A stretch of DNA of 39,595 bases from Firmicutes bacterium CAG:24053_14 (GTDB taxonomy: Bacteria > Bacillota > Clostridia > Oscillospirales > Oscillospiraceae): the NCBI GenBank assembly GCA_001916715.1, contig MNSZ01000056.1, positions 1 to 39,595 on the forward strand, read 5' to 3'. This document shows positions 15,375-23,587 of the stretch, piece by piece. Under the pieces are notes generated by a model, which searched no databases, was not told the DNA's origin, and saw nothing but the letters and a program-made list of their open reading frames with translations. The position numbers and the translations under genes are program-made. The number at the start of each line of letters is the position of its first letter. The first letter of the stretch is position 1.

Positions 15375-15734
15375 ATGATTAAAAGACCTGATACAAGAGC
15401 GCAGCGCATCAAGCGCCACGCAAGAGTACGCGGCAAGATCTCCGGCACCGCCGAAAGACCTCGTCTGAGCGTATTCCGCAGCGAGAATCACATTTATGCC
15501 CAGATCATCGACGACGTAGCAGGCAAGACCCTCGTGTCCGCCTCCACCGTTGAAAAGGGCTTTGAAGGCAACGGCAGCAATGTCGAGGCCGCAAAGAAGA
15601 TCGGCGCAACCGTCGCCGAGCGCGCACTGGCAAAGGGAATCGAGAACGTCGTGTTCGACCGCGGCGGCTATATTTTCCACGGCCGTGTAGCAGCACTTGC
15701 AGAAGGCGCCCGTGAGGGCGGCCTGAAGTTCTAA
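15375..15734 (+). CDS. rplR: 50S ribosomal protein L18
   Basis: 119 residues. RHARVRGKISGTAERPRLSV followed by FRSENHIYAQIIDD, and FDRGGYIFHGRVAALAEGAR, identify L18, which delivers 5S rRNA together with L5. A TAGGAGG site lies upstream. Normal length. Confidence 0.98.
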   Translation: MIKRPDTRAQRIKRHARVRGKISGTAERPRLSVFRSENHIYAQIIDDVAGKTLVSASTVEKGFEGNGSNVEAAKKIGATVAERALAKGIENVVFDRGGYIFHGRVAALAEGAREGGLKF

Positions 15735-15753
15735 GGGGAGGAGGAAAACTATT

Positions 15754-16278
15754 ATGGCATACAATAATGACAGAAGAGATCGCCGCAGAGACGAGGAAGC
15801 ATCCGAGTTTGTTGAAAAGGTAGTTTCCCTCAACCGCGTCAGCAAGACCGTCAAGGGCGGCCGTGTTATGAAGTTCAGCGCACTTTGCGTCGTTGGCGAC
15901 GGCAAGGGCCGCGTTGGCTACGGCCTTGGCAAGGCAAACGAAGTTTCCGAAGCAATCCGCAAGGGCCTTGAGGATGCAAAGAAGAACATCGTTACCGTCA
16001 CCCTCCAGGGCACGACCATTCCTCACGAGATCATCGGCGCTTTCGGCGCAGGCCGCGTCCTGCTCAAGCCCGCAGCACCCGGTACCGGCGTTATCGCCGG
16101 CGGCGCTGTCCGTGCAGTCGTTGAGGCAGCCGGCATCAAGGACATCCGTACCAAGTGCCTGCGCACCAACAATCCCGCAAACGTCGTTGCAGCAACCATG
16201 CAGGGTCTTATGTCTCTGCGCGACGCAGCTCAGGTAGCTGCCGTCCGCGGCAAGACTCCTGAAGAAGTTCAGGCTTAA
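15754..16278 (+). CDS. rpsE: 30S ribosomal protein S5
   Basis: 174 residues. It shows the double-stranded RNA-binding fold VVSLNRVSKTVKGGRVMKFS and the S5 signature GKGRVGYGLGKANEV, then AAPGTGVIAGGAVRAVVEAA. S5 acts in decoding fidelity at the mRNA entry site. GGGGAGGAGG precedes the ATG. Confidence 0.98.
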   Translation: MAYNNDRRDRRRDEEASEFVEKVVSLNRVSKTVKGGRVMKFSALCVVGDGKGRVGYGLGKANEVSEAIRKGLEDAKKNIVTVTLQGTTIPHEIIGAFGAGRVLLKPAAPGTGVIAGGAVRAVVEAAGIKDIRTKCLRTNNPANVVAATMQGLMSLRDAAQVAAVRGKTPEEVQA

Positions 16279-16290
16279 GGAGGACTTGAA

Positions 16291-16470
16291 ATGGCTAATC
16301 TGAGAATTAAGCTCGTCAAGAGCCTGAACGGTCGCCTCGATAAGCACATTGCGACCGCAAACTCCCTCGGACTGCACAAGATCGGCAACGAGACCGTTCA
16401 GCCCGACAACCCCCAGACCAGGGGCAAGATCGCCAAGATCGGCTATCTCCTCCAGGTAACTGAAGAATAA
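16291..16470 (+). CDS. rpmD: 50S ribosomal protein L30
   Basis: 59 residues: MANLRIKLVKSLNGRLDKHI, then LGLHKIGNETVQPDNPQTRG and KIGYLLQVTEE. The ferredoxin-like L30 fold is normal for bacteria. AAGGAGG is 8 nt upstream of the ATG. It sits in the canonical place between rpsE and rplO. Confidence 0.97.
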   Translation: MANLRIKLVKSLNGRLDKHIATANSLGLHKIGNETVQPDNPQTRGKIAKIGYLLQVTEE

Positions 16471-16484
16471 GGAGGAAAAGCATA

Positions 16485-16925
16485 ATGTATATTCATGAAC
16501 TTTCTCCCGTAGCTGGCTCCACCCACGTTGACAAGCGCAAGGGCAGAGGCCACGCAACCGGCAACGGCAAGACCGCAGGCCGCGGCCACAAGGGCCAGAA
16601 GGCACGTTCCGGCGGCGGCGTCCGCATCGGCTTCGAAGGCGGCCAGATGCCTCTGGCACGTCGTATCCCGAAGAGAGGCTTCAACAACATCTTTGCAAAG
16701 CCCCTCGAGGCGATCAACGTTTCCGACCTCGAAAAGTTCGAGGACGGCGCAGTTGTTGACGCGAAGGCTCTTCTCGACGCAGGCGTGCTTTCCAAGTGCC
16801 GCTACGGCGTAAAGATCCTCGGCAATGGCGAAATAAGCAAGAAACTTACTGTTAAGGCTTCCGCTTTTTCTGAAACCGCAAAAGAGAAAATTGAGGCGGC
16901 AGGCGGAAAGGCCGAGGTGATCTAA
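16485..16925 (+). CDS. rplO: 50S ribosomal protein L15
   Basis: 146 residues. VDKRKGRGHATGNGKTAGRG followed by HKGQKARSGGGVRIGFEGGQ and PKRGFNN form the basic N-terminal extension of L15. A late-assembly protein of the 50S core. Its stop TAA directly abuts the GTG start of secY. Confidence 0.98.
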   Translation: MYIHELSPVAGSTHVDKRKGRGHATGNGKTAGRGHKGQKARSGGGVRIGFEGGQMPLARRIPKRGFNNIFAKPLEAINVSDLEKFEDGAVVDAKALLDAGVLSKCRYGVKILGNGEISKKLTVKASAFSETAKEKIEAAGGKAEVI

Positions 16926-18200
16926 GTGCTGCAGACAATGCGTAACGCATGGAAGATCGACGACCTGCGTCATAAGATACTCTTTACGCTCGTCATCATC
17001 CTCCTTTACCGCCTCGGTAATGCCGTTCCCGTTCCTTACGTAAACATCGACGCCCTCAACGGCTACTTTGCTCAGATGCAGAACACCGTTCTCGGCCTGC
17101 TGAACGTAATGAGCGGCGGCGCGTTCTCAAACGCAACGATCTTCGCACTTTCCATCCAGCCCTACATCAACGCATCCATCATCATTCAGCTCCTGTGCAT
17201 CGCGATCCCCGCACTCGAGCGTATGAGCAAGGAAGAGGGCGAGGAAGGCAAGAAGAAGATCGCCTCCATCACTCGTTACACTACCGTAGCAATCGGCCTG
17301 ATCCAGGGCTTTGCTTACTACTACATGATCATGAAGTCCGGCTTCCTGACCGCTGACGGCCAGGGCATCTGGGCGGCGATCGTCATCATCCTGACCTTCA
17401 CCTCGGGCTCTGCCCTTATCATGTGGCTTGGCGAGCAGATCACAGAGTTCGGCATCGGCAACGGTATTTCCATCATCCTGTTTGCAAGTATCGTTTCCCG
17501 TTTCCCGCCGTCCCTGTACCAGATGATCACCAACACCGCAAACGGCACCGTAGCATGGTGGATCAACGTCCTCCTGCTCCTCGGCGCACTTGCAATGATC
17601 GTTCTGATCGTTCTGATAAACGACTCCGAGCGTCGTATCCCCGTCCAGTACGCAAAGCGCGTTGTCGGACGTAAGATGTACGGCGGCCAGAGCACCCACC
17701 TTCCCATGAAGGTGAACATGTCCGGCGTTCTGCCCATCATCTTTGCGCAGTCCATAGCGACCCTGCCCGCGACCATCGCGGCATTCACCGGCCACTCCGA
17801 CAGCGCATGGGCAAGCACGACCAGCATCCCCTATGCGATAATATACTTCCTGCTGATCATCTTCTTCGCTTATTTCTACTCCACCATTCAGTTCAACCCC
17901 GTGGAGGTCGCAAACAATCTGAAGAAGAACGGCGGCTACATCCCCGGCTTCCGTCCGGGCAAGCCGACCAGCGAGTTCATCAAGAAGGTGCTCAACAAGA
18001 TCACCCTGTTCGGCGCGATCTATCTGGGCATAATCGCAATAGTTCCTATCCTCATCAGCCACTTCAGCACTTCCGCATCCCTCAGCGGCATCTCCCTCGG
18101 CGGCACCTCGATAATCATCGTTGTCGGTGTTGCACTTGAGACTGTCCGCGCACTTGAGGCGCAGATGCTGATGCGCAACTACAAGGGCTTCCTTAGCTAA
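16926..18200 (+). CDS. secY: Preprotein translocase channel subunit SecY
   Basis: 424 residues with about ten membrane helices; the channel through which SecA pushes proteins. It begins MLQTMRNAWKIDDLRHKI and contains SIQPYINASIIIQLL (plug/gate region) and the cytoplasmic loop PGFRPGKPTSEFIKKVLN. The start is GTG at 16926, with no gap after rplO; GAGGTGAT inside the rplO end gives the ribosome-binding site. The next ATG would remove conserved residues. It lies in the usual place before adk. Confidence 0.97.
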   Translation: MLQTMRNAWKIDDLRHKILFTLVIILLYRLGNAVPVPYVNIDALNGYFAQMQNTVLGLLNVMSGGAFSNATIFALSIQPYINASIIIQLLCIAIPALERMSKEEGEEGKKKIASITRYTTVAIGLIQGFAYYYMIMKSGFLTADGQGIWAAIVIILTFTSGSALIMWLGEQITEFGIGNGISIILFASIVSRFPPSLYQMITNTANGTVAWWINVLLLLGALAMIVLIVLINDSERRIPVQYAKRVVGRKMYGGQSTHLPMKVNMSGVLPIIFAQSIATLPATIAAFTGHSDSAWASTTSIPYAIIYFLLIIFFAYFYSTIQFNPVEVANNLKKNGGYIPGFRPGKPTSEFIKKVLNKITLFGAIYLGIIAIVPILISHFSTSASLSGISLGGTSIIIVVGVALETVRALEAQMLMRNYKGFLS

Positions 18201-18215
18201 GAAGGTGCAAGAGAT

Positions 18216-18848
18216 ATGAAGCTTATACTTTTAGGCGCTCCCGGCGCAGGTAAAGGTACTCAGGCTGAGATACTGAGCCGCATGCTCTCTATCCCCACCA
18301 TTTCGACCGGCAATATCCTCCGTGCTGCCATGAAAAACGGCACGCCCGTAGGTTTGCAGGCTAAGGCGTATGTGGAAAGCGGCAAGCTCGTTCCTGACGA
18401 TGTCATCATCGGCATCGTTAACGAGCGCCTTGCCGAGCCCGACTGCAAAAACGGCTATATCCTCGACGGTATGCCCAGAACCATCCCTCAGGCCGAGGCG
18501 CTTGAGCAGGCCGGTATCGATATCGACTGCGCGCTGTCTATCGAGATAGCGGACGAGACGATAATCGAGCGCATGTCCGGACGCAGGACCTGCAAGGATT
18601 GCAGCCAGACCTTCCATATCGTGTCCAATCCTCCCAAAGTGGAAGGCAAGTGCGACTTCTGCGGCGGCGAGCTGACCATCCGCAAGGATGACGCTCCCGA
18701 AACCGTCAAGGCTCGCCTTGAAACCTACCACAGGGAGACCGAGCCCCTCAAGGCTTTCTATGAAAGCCGCGGCAAGCTCAAGAGCGTTGAAAATCAGCCG
18801 ACCATCGAGGCGACGACTGAGGTAATCAAGGCTGCTTTAGGTATCTGA
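18216..18848 (+). CDS. adk: Adenylate kinase, zinc-LID type
   Basis: 210 residues. It balances ATP + AMP with 2 ADP. The P-loop GAPGAGKGTQ (residues 7-16) and the DGMPRTIPQAEAL nucleotide-binding segment are present. The long LID domain carries two Cys pairs (CKDC and CDFC), the zinc-binding form common in Firmicutes. It is 15 nt after secY and 3 nt before map. Confidence 0.98.
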   Translation: MKLILLGAPGAGKGTQAEILSRMLSIPTISTGNILRAAMKNGTPVGLQAKAYVESGKLVPDDVIIGIVNERLAEPDCKNGYILDGMPRTIPQAEALEQAGIDIDCALSIEIADETIIERMSGRRTCKDCSQTFHIVSNPPKVEGKCDFCGGELTIRKDDAPETVKARLETYHRETEPLKAFYESRGKLKSVENQPTIEATTEVIKAALGI

Positions 18849-18851
18849 GCT

Positions 18852-19628
18852 ATGTCGAGAGATCCAATTATAATCAAAACACCTCACGAGATCGAGATCA
18901 TGCGCAAGGCGGGAGCGATAACCGCCGGCGCACGATCCGTCGCAAGAGCCGCGATAGCCGACGGCCTGACCACAAAGCAGGTCAACCGGGAGGTAAACGA
19001 CTTTATCATAAAGTCGCGCGCTATCCCGACCTTCAAGGGCTACGGCGGCTTCCCGGCAAGCACCTGCATCTCAATTAACGAGGAGGTCATCCACGGTATC
19101 CCCGGAAAGCGTGTGATCCACAACGGCGACATAGTCTCCGTTGACGTAGGCGCGACCTTCGGCGGATTTGTGGGCGACTGCGCAGGAACCTACCCTTGCG
19201 GCGAGATCTCCGAGCAGGCAAAAAAACTCATTGAAGTCACACGTCAAAGCTTTTATGAGGGACTGAAATTCGCAAGAGCAGGATACCGCATCGACGATAT
19301 CGGCTCGGCGATCCAGGAGTATGCCGAGTCGCACGGCTTCGGCGTTGTGCGCGACTATGTCGGCCACGGCGTCGGACGCAACATGCACGAGGCGCCCGAG
19401 GTTCCGAACTACAGCATAAAAGGCAAAAGGGCGAACCCCAGGCTCGTTGCCGGCATGACGATAGCCATTGAGCCGATGATAACGGCCGGCGGCTACGGCG
19501 TTCATGTTCTGGATAACGACTGGACGGTCGTGACCAATGACGGAAGTCTTGCCGCGCATTATGAGAACACGATCCTCATAACCGACGGCGAGGCCGAAAT
19601 ACTCACTATGGCAGAGAACATTGACTGA
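18852..19628 (+). CDS. map: Methionine aminopeptidase, type I
   Basis: 258 residues. It removes the initiator Met from new proteins. The pita-bread metal ligands are recognisable: Asp in SVDVGATFGGFVGDCAGT (two Asp), His in YVGHGVGRNMHEAP, Glu in AIEPMI and Glu in HYENTILIT. It follows adk by 3 nt. No KOW-domain ribosomal-like gene stands between map and infA, unlike in many Firmicutes. Confidence 0.97.
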   Translation: MSRDPIIIKTPHEIEIMRKAGAITAGARSVARAAIADGLTTKQVNREVNDFIIKSRAIPTFKGYGGFPASTCISINEEVIHGIPGKRVIHNGDIVSVDVGATFGGFVGDCAGTYPCGEISEQAKKLIEVTRQSFYEGLKFARAGYRIDDIGSAIQEYAESHGFGVVRDYVGHGVGRNMHEAPEVPNYSIKGKRANPRLVAGMTIAIEPMITAGGYGVHVLDNDWTVVTNDGSLAAHYENTILITDGEAEILTMAENID

Positions 19629-19661
19629 CAATTCGTCAAACCGACCAGGAGGAAAATTATT

Positions 19662-19880
19662 TTGGCAAAAGACGACGTAATCGAACTCGAGGGCACGGTA
19701 GTCGAGTCCCTGCCCAACACCATGTTTATGGTCGATATCGGCCAGGGTCACACGATCCTTGCCCATATCTCCGGTAAGCTCAGAATGAACTTCATCAGGA
19801 TCCTCCCCGGCGATAAGGTCACGGTGCAGATGTCTCCGTACGATCTGACCCGCGGACGTATCACCTGGAGAAGTAAGTAG
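19662..19880 (+). CDS. infA: Translation initiation factor IF-1
   Basis: 72 residues, the full length. MAKDDVIELEGTVVESLPNT, then GHTILAHISGKLRMNFIRIL and GDKVTVQMSPYDLTRGRITW are the IF-1 OB fold. The only start that yields the conserved N-terminus is TTG at 19662, preceded by CAGGAGG. A rare start codon may keep its level low inside a highly transcribed operon; that is inference. Confidence 0.97.
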   Translation: MAKDDVIELEGTVVESLPNTMFMVDIGQGHTILAHISGKLRMNFIRILPGDKVTVQMSPYDLTRGRITWRSK

Positions 19881-19892
19881 GAGGTAAAACAA

Positions 19893-20006
19893 ATGAAAGT
19901 AAGACCTTCCGTGAAGCCTATGTGCGAAAAGTGCAAGATCATAAAGCGCAAGGGCAAAGTCATGGTAATTTGCGAAAACCCCAAGCATAAGCAGAGACAG
20001 GGCTGA
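19893..20006 (+). CDS. rpmJ: 50S ribosomal protein L36
   Basis: 37 residues: MKVRPSVKPMCEKCKIIKRK, then GKVMVICENPKHKQRQG. The zinc-ribbon ligands Cys11, Cys14, Cys27 and His32 are present, so it is the zinc-containing form. AGGAGG precedes the ATG. A 126-nt structured spacer follows before rpsM. Confidence 0.97.
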   Translation: MKVRPSVKPMCEKCKIIKRKGKVMVICENPKHKQRQG

Positions 20007-20132
20007 TAAATAACTTTAGCTCGTCCGACAAAAGTAAGATCCCGCATGGACCGCAAGGCTCCCTCCGGCGGGAATAAGCCAAGCGGATCCGCAAAAATGC
20101 GGAATAATAATCGAAAGGAATGATCGATCAAT
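20007..20132 (+). promoter_or_regulatory. Structured leader ahead of rpsM (alpha operon)
   Basis: GGACCGC (20048-20054) pairs with GCGGaTCC (20083-20090, one bulge). Inside it lie GGCT/AGCC (20057-20060 with 20077-20080) and CCC/GGG. Two alternative pairings compete: CCCGC/GCGGG (20041-20045 with 20068-20072) and TCCGCA/TGCGGA (20088-20103). In E. coli, S4 controls the alpha operon by binding a pseudoknot at rpsM, and rpsD lies in this same block here. S4 binding is inference. Confidence 0.55.
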
Positions 20133-20501
20133 ATGGCACGTATAGCCGGCGTTGACCTGCCCAAGGACAAGAGAATTGAGATAGGACTCACTTATGTCTA
20201 CGGTATCGGCAGAACCAGCGCAAACAAAATACTGGCAATGACCGGTATAAATCCCGACACCCGTGTAAAAGACCTCACCGAAGAGGAAGAAGCAAAGCTG
20301 CGTGAGTGCATCGACCACAACTTCATCGTTGAGGGCGACCTTCGCCGCAGTGTGGCACTTGATATCAAGCGCCTGACCGAGATCGGCTGCTACCGCGGCC
20401 TGCGTCATCGCCGCGGCCTGCCCGTTCGCGGCCAGCGCAGCAAGACCAACGCTCGTACCCGCAAGGGCCCGAAACGCACCATCGCAAATAAGAAAAAGTA
20501 A
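20133..20501 (+). CDS. rpsM: 30S ribosomal protein S13
   Basis: 122 residues. MARIAGVDLPKDKRIEIGLT, the helix-hairpin YVYGIGRTSANKIL and the tail RGLPVRGQRSKTNARTRKGP are S13 signatures. It contacts the P-site tRNA and 50S subunit. GAAAGGAATG precedes the ATG at some distance. It is the first gene of the alpha block. Confidence 0.98.
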   Translation: MARIAGVDLPKDKRIEIGLTYVYGIGRTSANKILAMTGINPDTRVKDLTEEEEAKLRECIDHNFIVEGDLRRSVALDIKRLTEIGCYRGLRHRRGLPVRGQRSKTNARTRKGPKRTIANKKK

Positions 20502-20516
20502 GGAGGGATATGAATT

Positions 20517-20915
20517 ATGGCAGCAAATGCAAAGAAAAAAGTCAGAACACGCCGCAGAGAGCGTAAGAACATTGAAAAGGGCCAGGTTCATATCAGCTCT
20601 TCCTTCAATAACACCATGGTCACCATCACCGACACCCAGGGCAATGCAATTTCCTGGGCATCTGCCGGCGGCATGGGCTTCCGTGGCAGCAGAAAGTCTA
20701 CCCCCTTCGCAGCTCAGACCGCAGCTGAGACTGCCGCAAAGGCAGCTATGGAGCATGGTCTGAAGACCGTCGAAGTATTCGTCAAGGGCCCCGGCTCGGG
20801 CAGAGAAGCTGCGATCCGCGCTCTGCAGACCGCAGGTCTTGAAGTAACGATGATCAAGGACGTAACCCCCATTCCTCACAATGGCTGCCGTCCTCCGAAG
20901 CGTCGTCGTGTCTAA
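20517..20915 (+). CDS. rpsK: 30S ribosomal protein S11
   Basis: 132 residues. HISSSFNNTMVTITDTQGNA, SAGGMGFRGSRKSTPFAAQ and PIPHNGCRPPKRRRV are standard S11, on the 30S platform. The N-terminal NAKKKVRTRRRERKN is a basic extension typical of bacteria. It is 15 nt after rpsM, with AAGGAGG. Confidence 0.98.
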   Translation: MAANAKKKVRTRRRERKNIEKGQVHISSSFNNTMVTITDTQGNAISWASAGGMGFRGSRKSTPFAAQTAAETAAKAAMEHGLKTVEVFVKGPGSGREAAIRALQTAGLEVTMIKDVTPIPHNGCRPPKRRRV

Positions 20916-20934
20916 TTGAAGGAGGGAAAGACAA

Positions 20935-21558
20935 ATGGCAAGATATACTGAAGCAGTCTGCCGCCTGTGCCGCAGAGAAGGTCAGAAGCTCTTCCTTAAG
21001 GGCGACCGCTGCTACACCAAGTGCGCGCTTGAGAACAGATCCTATGCACCCGGCCAGCACGGCCAGGGCCGCAGCAAGAGCTCCGAGTACGGTATGCAGC
21101 TTCGCGAGAAGCAGAAGGCAAAGAGATACTACGGCGTTCTTGAGAGTCAGTTCCGCAGCTACTATGAGATGGCAGAGCGTCGTCCCGGCAAGACCGGCGA
21201 AAACCTCCTGAGCATCCTCGAGTGCCGTCTGGACAACGTCGTGTACCGCCTCGGCTTTGCAATGAGCCGTGCCGAAGCACGTCAGATGGTCAGCCACGGT
21301 CACTTCACCGTAAACGGCCGCAAGGTCAACATCCCCAGCTATCAGGTAAAGCCCGGCATGGTTATTACTCTGAAAGAGAGCAGCCGTGGTCTTGAGAAGA
21401 TCAAGGCCAATGTTGAGGCAAACAGCTCACGTCCCGCACCCAAGTGGCTTGAGTACGATGCAAACAACATGATCGCTAAGGTCGTCGCAGTGCCCGCACG
21501 CGATGACATCGACCTCCCCATCGAGGAGCGCCTCATCGTCGAGTTGTACTCCAAGTAA
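20935..21558 (+). CDS. rpsD: 30S ribosomal protein S4
   Basis: 207 residues. The N-terminal part has a Cys pair CRLC and a later CYTKC, the zinc-binding form. The S4 RNA-binding domain is LDNVVYRLGFAMSRAEARQM. S4 starts 30S assembly and autoregulates its operon in E. coli. Location in the alpha block fits Clostridia; in Bacillus the gene is elsewhere. Confidence 0.98.
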   Translation: MARYTEAVCRLCRREGQKLFLKGDRCYTKCALENRSYAPGQHGQGRSKSSEYGMQLREKQKAKRYYGVLESQFRSYYEMAERRPGKTGENLLSILECRLDNVVYRLGFAMSRAEARQMVSHGHFTVNGRKVNIPSYQVKPGMVITLKESSRGLEKIKANVEANSSRPAPKWLEYDANNMIAKVVAVPARDDIDLPIEERLIVELYSK

Positions 21559-21641
21559 TACAGATACCCTCAAATTGGTAAGCTGACAAAACTCAGGGCG
21601 CAGATAAAGCGCCGAACTTAATAAGGAGGGTTATATTTAAT
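21559..21641 (+). promoter_or_regulatory. Spacer between rpsD and rpoA with a small hairpin
   Basis: 83 nt, with GGCGC/GCGCC around loop AGATAAA (21597-21613) and the rpoA ribosome-binding site AAGGAGGG (21623-21630). No promoter was recognised. It may adjust rpoA translation relative to the ribosomal proteins. Confidence 0.4.
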
Positions 21642-22592
21642 ATGATCGAAATAGAAAAGCCGCGTATAGAGTGCATCGAAACTCCGACCGACAGCTCCTA
21701 TGGTAAGTATATCGTAGAGCCGCTGGAGCGCGGCTACGGCACGACACTTGGTAACTCTCTGCGTAGGGTCTTATTGTCCTCACTGCCCGGTACGGCTGCG
21801 ACCTCGATCAAGATCGCAGGCGTTCAGCATGAGTTTTCGACCATCCCCGGTGTTAAGGAAGACGTGACCGAGATCGTTCTTAATGTTAAGAGCATCATCG
21901 CCCGTCTCCACAGCGAGGAGCCCAAGACTGTCTATATCGAAGCCGTCGGCGAAGGCGTTGTCACCGCCGGCGACATCAAGGCAGATGCTGAAGTCGAGAT
22001 CCTCAATCCCGAGCAGCCCATAGCCACCCTCGGACCTGACGGTGCGCTCTCCATGGAGCTTACCTTCGATCACGGCCGCGGCTATGTATCTGCGGACAAG
22101 AACAAAACAGCCCAAACCGCAATCGGGACCATCCCCGTTGATTCTATCTACACACCTGTTCTGAAGGTCAACTACTCGGTCGAAAATACCCGTGTAGGTA
22201 ACCAGACCGACTTTGACAAGCTGACGATCGAGGTGTGGACGGACAAGACCATCACCGCGCGTGATGCAGTGTCTCTCGGCGCAAAGATCCTTTGCGACCA
22301 CTTCACCCTGTTCACCGATCTGTCCGATGCAGTCGGCAATCGCCCGACCGTCGTCGAAAAGACCGAGACCCAGCGTGATAAGGTGCTTGAGATGACTATC
22401 GAAGAGCTCGATCTGTCCGTAAGAAGCTTCAACTGCCTCAAACGAGCAAACATCAACACTGTTGAGGACCTCATCTCCAAGACTCAGGATGAGATGATCA
22501 AGGTCCGTAACCTTGGCCGCAAGTCCCTTGAAGAGGTCGAGCACAAGCTCGCCATGATGGGACTGTCTCTCGCGGACGAGGAGAACAACTAA
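21642..22592 (+). CDS. rpoA: DNA-directed RNA polymerase alpha subunit
   Basis: 316 residues. The N-terminal domain contains VEPLERGYGTTLGNSLRRVL, which dimerises and scaffolds beta and beta-prime. The C-terminal domain, LDLSVRSFNCLKRANI and later VRNLGRKSLEEVEHKL, binds UP elements and activators. Full length; AAGGAGGG upstream. Confidence 0.98.
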   Translation: MIEIEKPRIECIETPTDSSYGKYIVEPLERGYGTTLGNSLRRVLLSSLPGTAATSIKIAGVQHEFSTIPGVKEDVTEIVLNVKSIIARLHSEEPKTVYIEAVGEGVVTAGDIKADAEVEILNPEQPIATLGPDGALSMELTFDHGRGYVSADKNKTAQTAIGTIPVDSIYTPVLKVNYSVENTRVGNQTDFDKLTIEVWTDKTITARDAVSLGAKILCDHFTLFTDLSDAVGNRPTVVEKTETQRDKVLEMTIEELDLSVRSFNCLKRANINTVEDLISKTQDEMIKVRNLGRKSLEEVEHKLAMMGLSLADEENN

Positions 22593-22616
22593 CTCTAACA
22601 AGGAGGAAACACCGAA

Positions 22617-22958
22617 ATGCCCGGAACAAGAAAGCTCGGCAAGACGACCGATCAGCGCATGGCAATGCTCCGTCAGCAGGTCACCGACCTGCTCGATAAG
22701 GGTCGCATGGAGACTACCGTCACCCGCGCAAAAGAGATCGCTCCCATGGCCGAGAAAATGATAAGCCTTGGCAAGAAAAAGGATCTGGCTGCATACCGTC
22801 AGGCACTGGCCTTCATCACCCGTGAAGACGTTGCAAAGAAGACCTTTGACGAGCTGAGCGTCAAGTATGCCGACCGCAACGGCGGCTACACCCGTATCAC
22901 CCGCATCGGACCCCGTCGCGGCGACGCAGCCGAGATGGCAGTCATCGAACTGGTCTGA
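22617..22958 (+). CDS. rplQ: 50S ribosomal protein L17
   Basis: 113 residues. It starts MPGTRKLGKTTDQRMAMLRQ and contains RMETTVTRAKEIAPMAEKMI and NGGYTRITRIGPRRGDAAEM. Last gene of the superoperon, 24 nt after rpoA. A strong terminator follows. Confidence 0.98.
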   Translation: MPGTRKLGKTTDQRMAMLRQQVTDLLDKGRMETTVTRAKEIAPMAEKMISLGKKKDLAAYRQALAFITREDVAKKTFDELSVKYADRNGGYTRITRIGPRRGDAAEMAVIELV

Positions 22959-22976
22959 TAGCAATATAAACAAAGT

Positions 22977-23004
22977 AAAAGCACCCCGATTTCGGGGTGC
23001 TTTT
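22977..23004 (+). terminator. Intrinsic terminator of the ribosomal superoperon
   Basis: AAAAGCACCCCG pairs perfectly with CGGGGTGCTTTT around loop ATTT (22989-22992), and the right arm ends in the T-run. It is 18 nt after rplQ and only 23 nt before greA. It would also work on the minus strand. Confidence 0.9.
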
Positions 23005-23027
23005 GGCCGTTCAATCGAGGTGGAAAC

Positions 23028-23531
23028 ATGCATGACGATCTGACAAAGCAGGATATTGCAAAAATGCAGGCCGAGCTTGACCACAGGCGGCTGGAGCTTA
23101 TGCCCGAGCTTCTTGAGGAGGTCAAGCGCACGCGCGCCTTCGGAGATCTGAGCGAAAACTTTGAGTACAAAGAGGCAAAGCGCGCGAAAAACCGCAATGC
23201 CAGCCGCATTCGTTATCTTGAAAATATGATCAAGTCCGCGCATATAATCGACTCGGACTCTGCCGCCGACGAGGTCGGACTGTACGACAAGGTCGAGATA
23301 TACATCCCCGAGGATGACGAGACGAACGTCATCCAGGTCGTGACGACTATCCGCACCGACCCTCTCAATGGACTCATAAGCCGTGAATCGCCCTTCGGCA
23401 AGGCGGTGCTCGGCAAAAAGGCCGGGGACAAGATCATGGTCTACGTCAATGATAACTACAGCTACGAGGCCGTTATAAAAAGCATCACCAAGGCCGAGGA
23501 TGACGGCTCGGCGCCGATATTGCAATACTGA
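23028..23531 (+). CDS. greA: Transcription elongation factor GreA/GreB family
   Basis: 167 residues, slightly longer than the usual ~158. The N-terminal coiled coil has the tip motif GDLSENFEY, with the acidic Asp and Glu that stimulate transcript cleavage by stalled RNA polymerase, then KEAKRAKNRNASRIRYLE. The C-terminal FKBP-like domain includes SPFGKAVLGKKAGDKIMV. GAGGTGG precedes the ATG. It has almost no room for its own promoter after the terminator, so it may depend on read-through or on a promoter inside the terminator region. Confidence 0.93.
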   Translation: MHDDLTKQDIAKMQAELDHRRLELMPELLEEVKRTRAFGDLSENFEYKEAKRAKNRNASRIRYLENMIKSAHIIDSDSAADEVGLYDKVEIYIPEDDETNVIQVVTTIRTDPLNGLISRESPFGKAVLGKKAGDKIMVYVNDNYSYEAVIKSITKAEDDGSAPILQY

Positions 23532-23537
23532 AAAAAC

Positions 23538-23583
23538 TGCCCGGGACTGCGCGGAAAGCGCGGACTCGGGCAGCTTGTTTTTT
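23538..23583. terminator. Bidirectional terminator between greA and the etf cluster
   Basis: CTGCCCG (23538-23544) pairs with CGGGCAG (23568-23574), with an inner GCGC stem. It is flanked by A6 on the left (23532-23537) and a T-rich tract TTGTTTTTT on the right. The layout suits termination of both greA and the convergent minus-strand operon. Confidence 0.85.
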
Positions 23584-23587
23584 ATGC

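Noticed and set aside
21780..23525. Long open frame on the minus strand across rpoA, rplQ and greA (over 500 codons)
   Set aside because: It is the antisense of conserved genes and crosses a strong terminator. GC-rich third positions produce such frames; no homology or ribosome-binding site.
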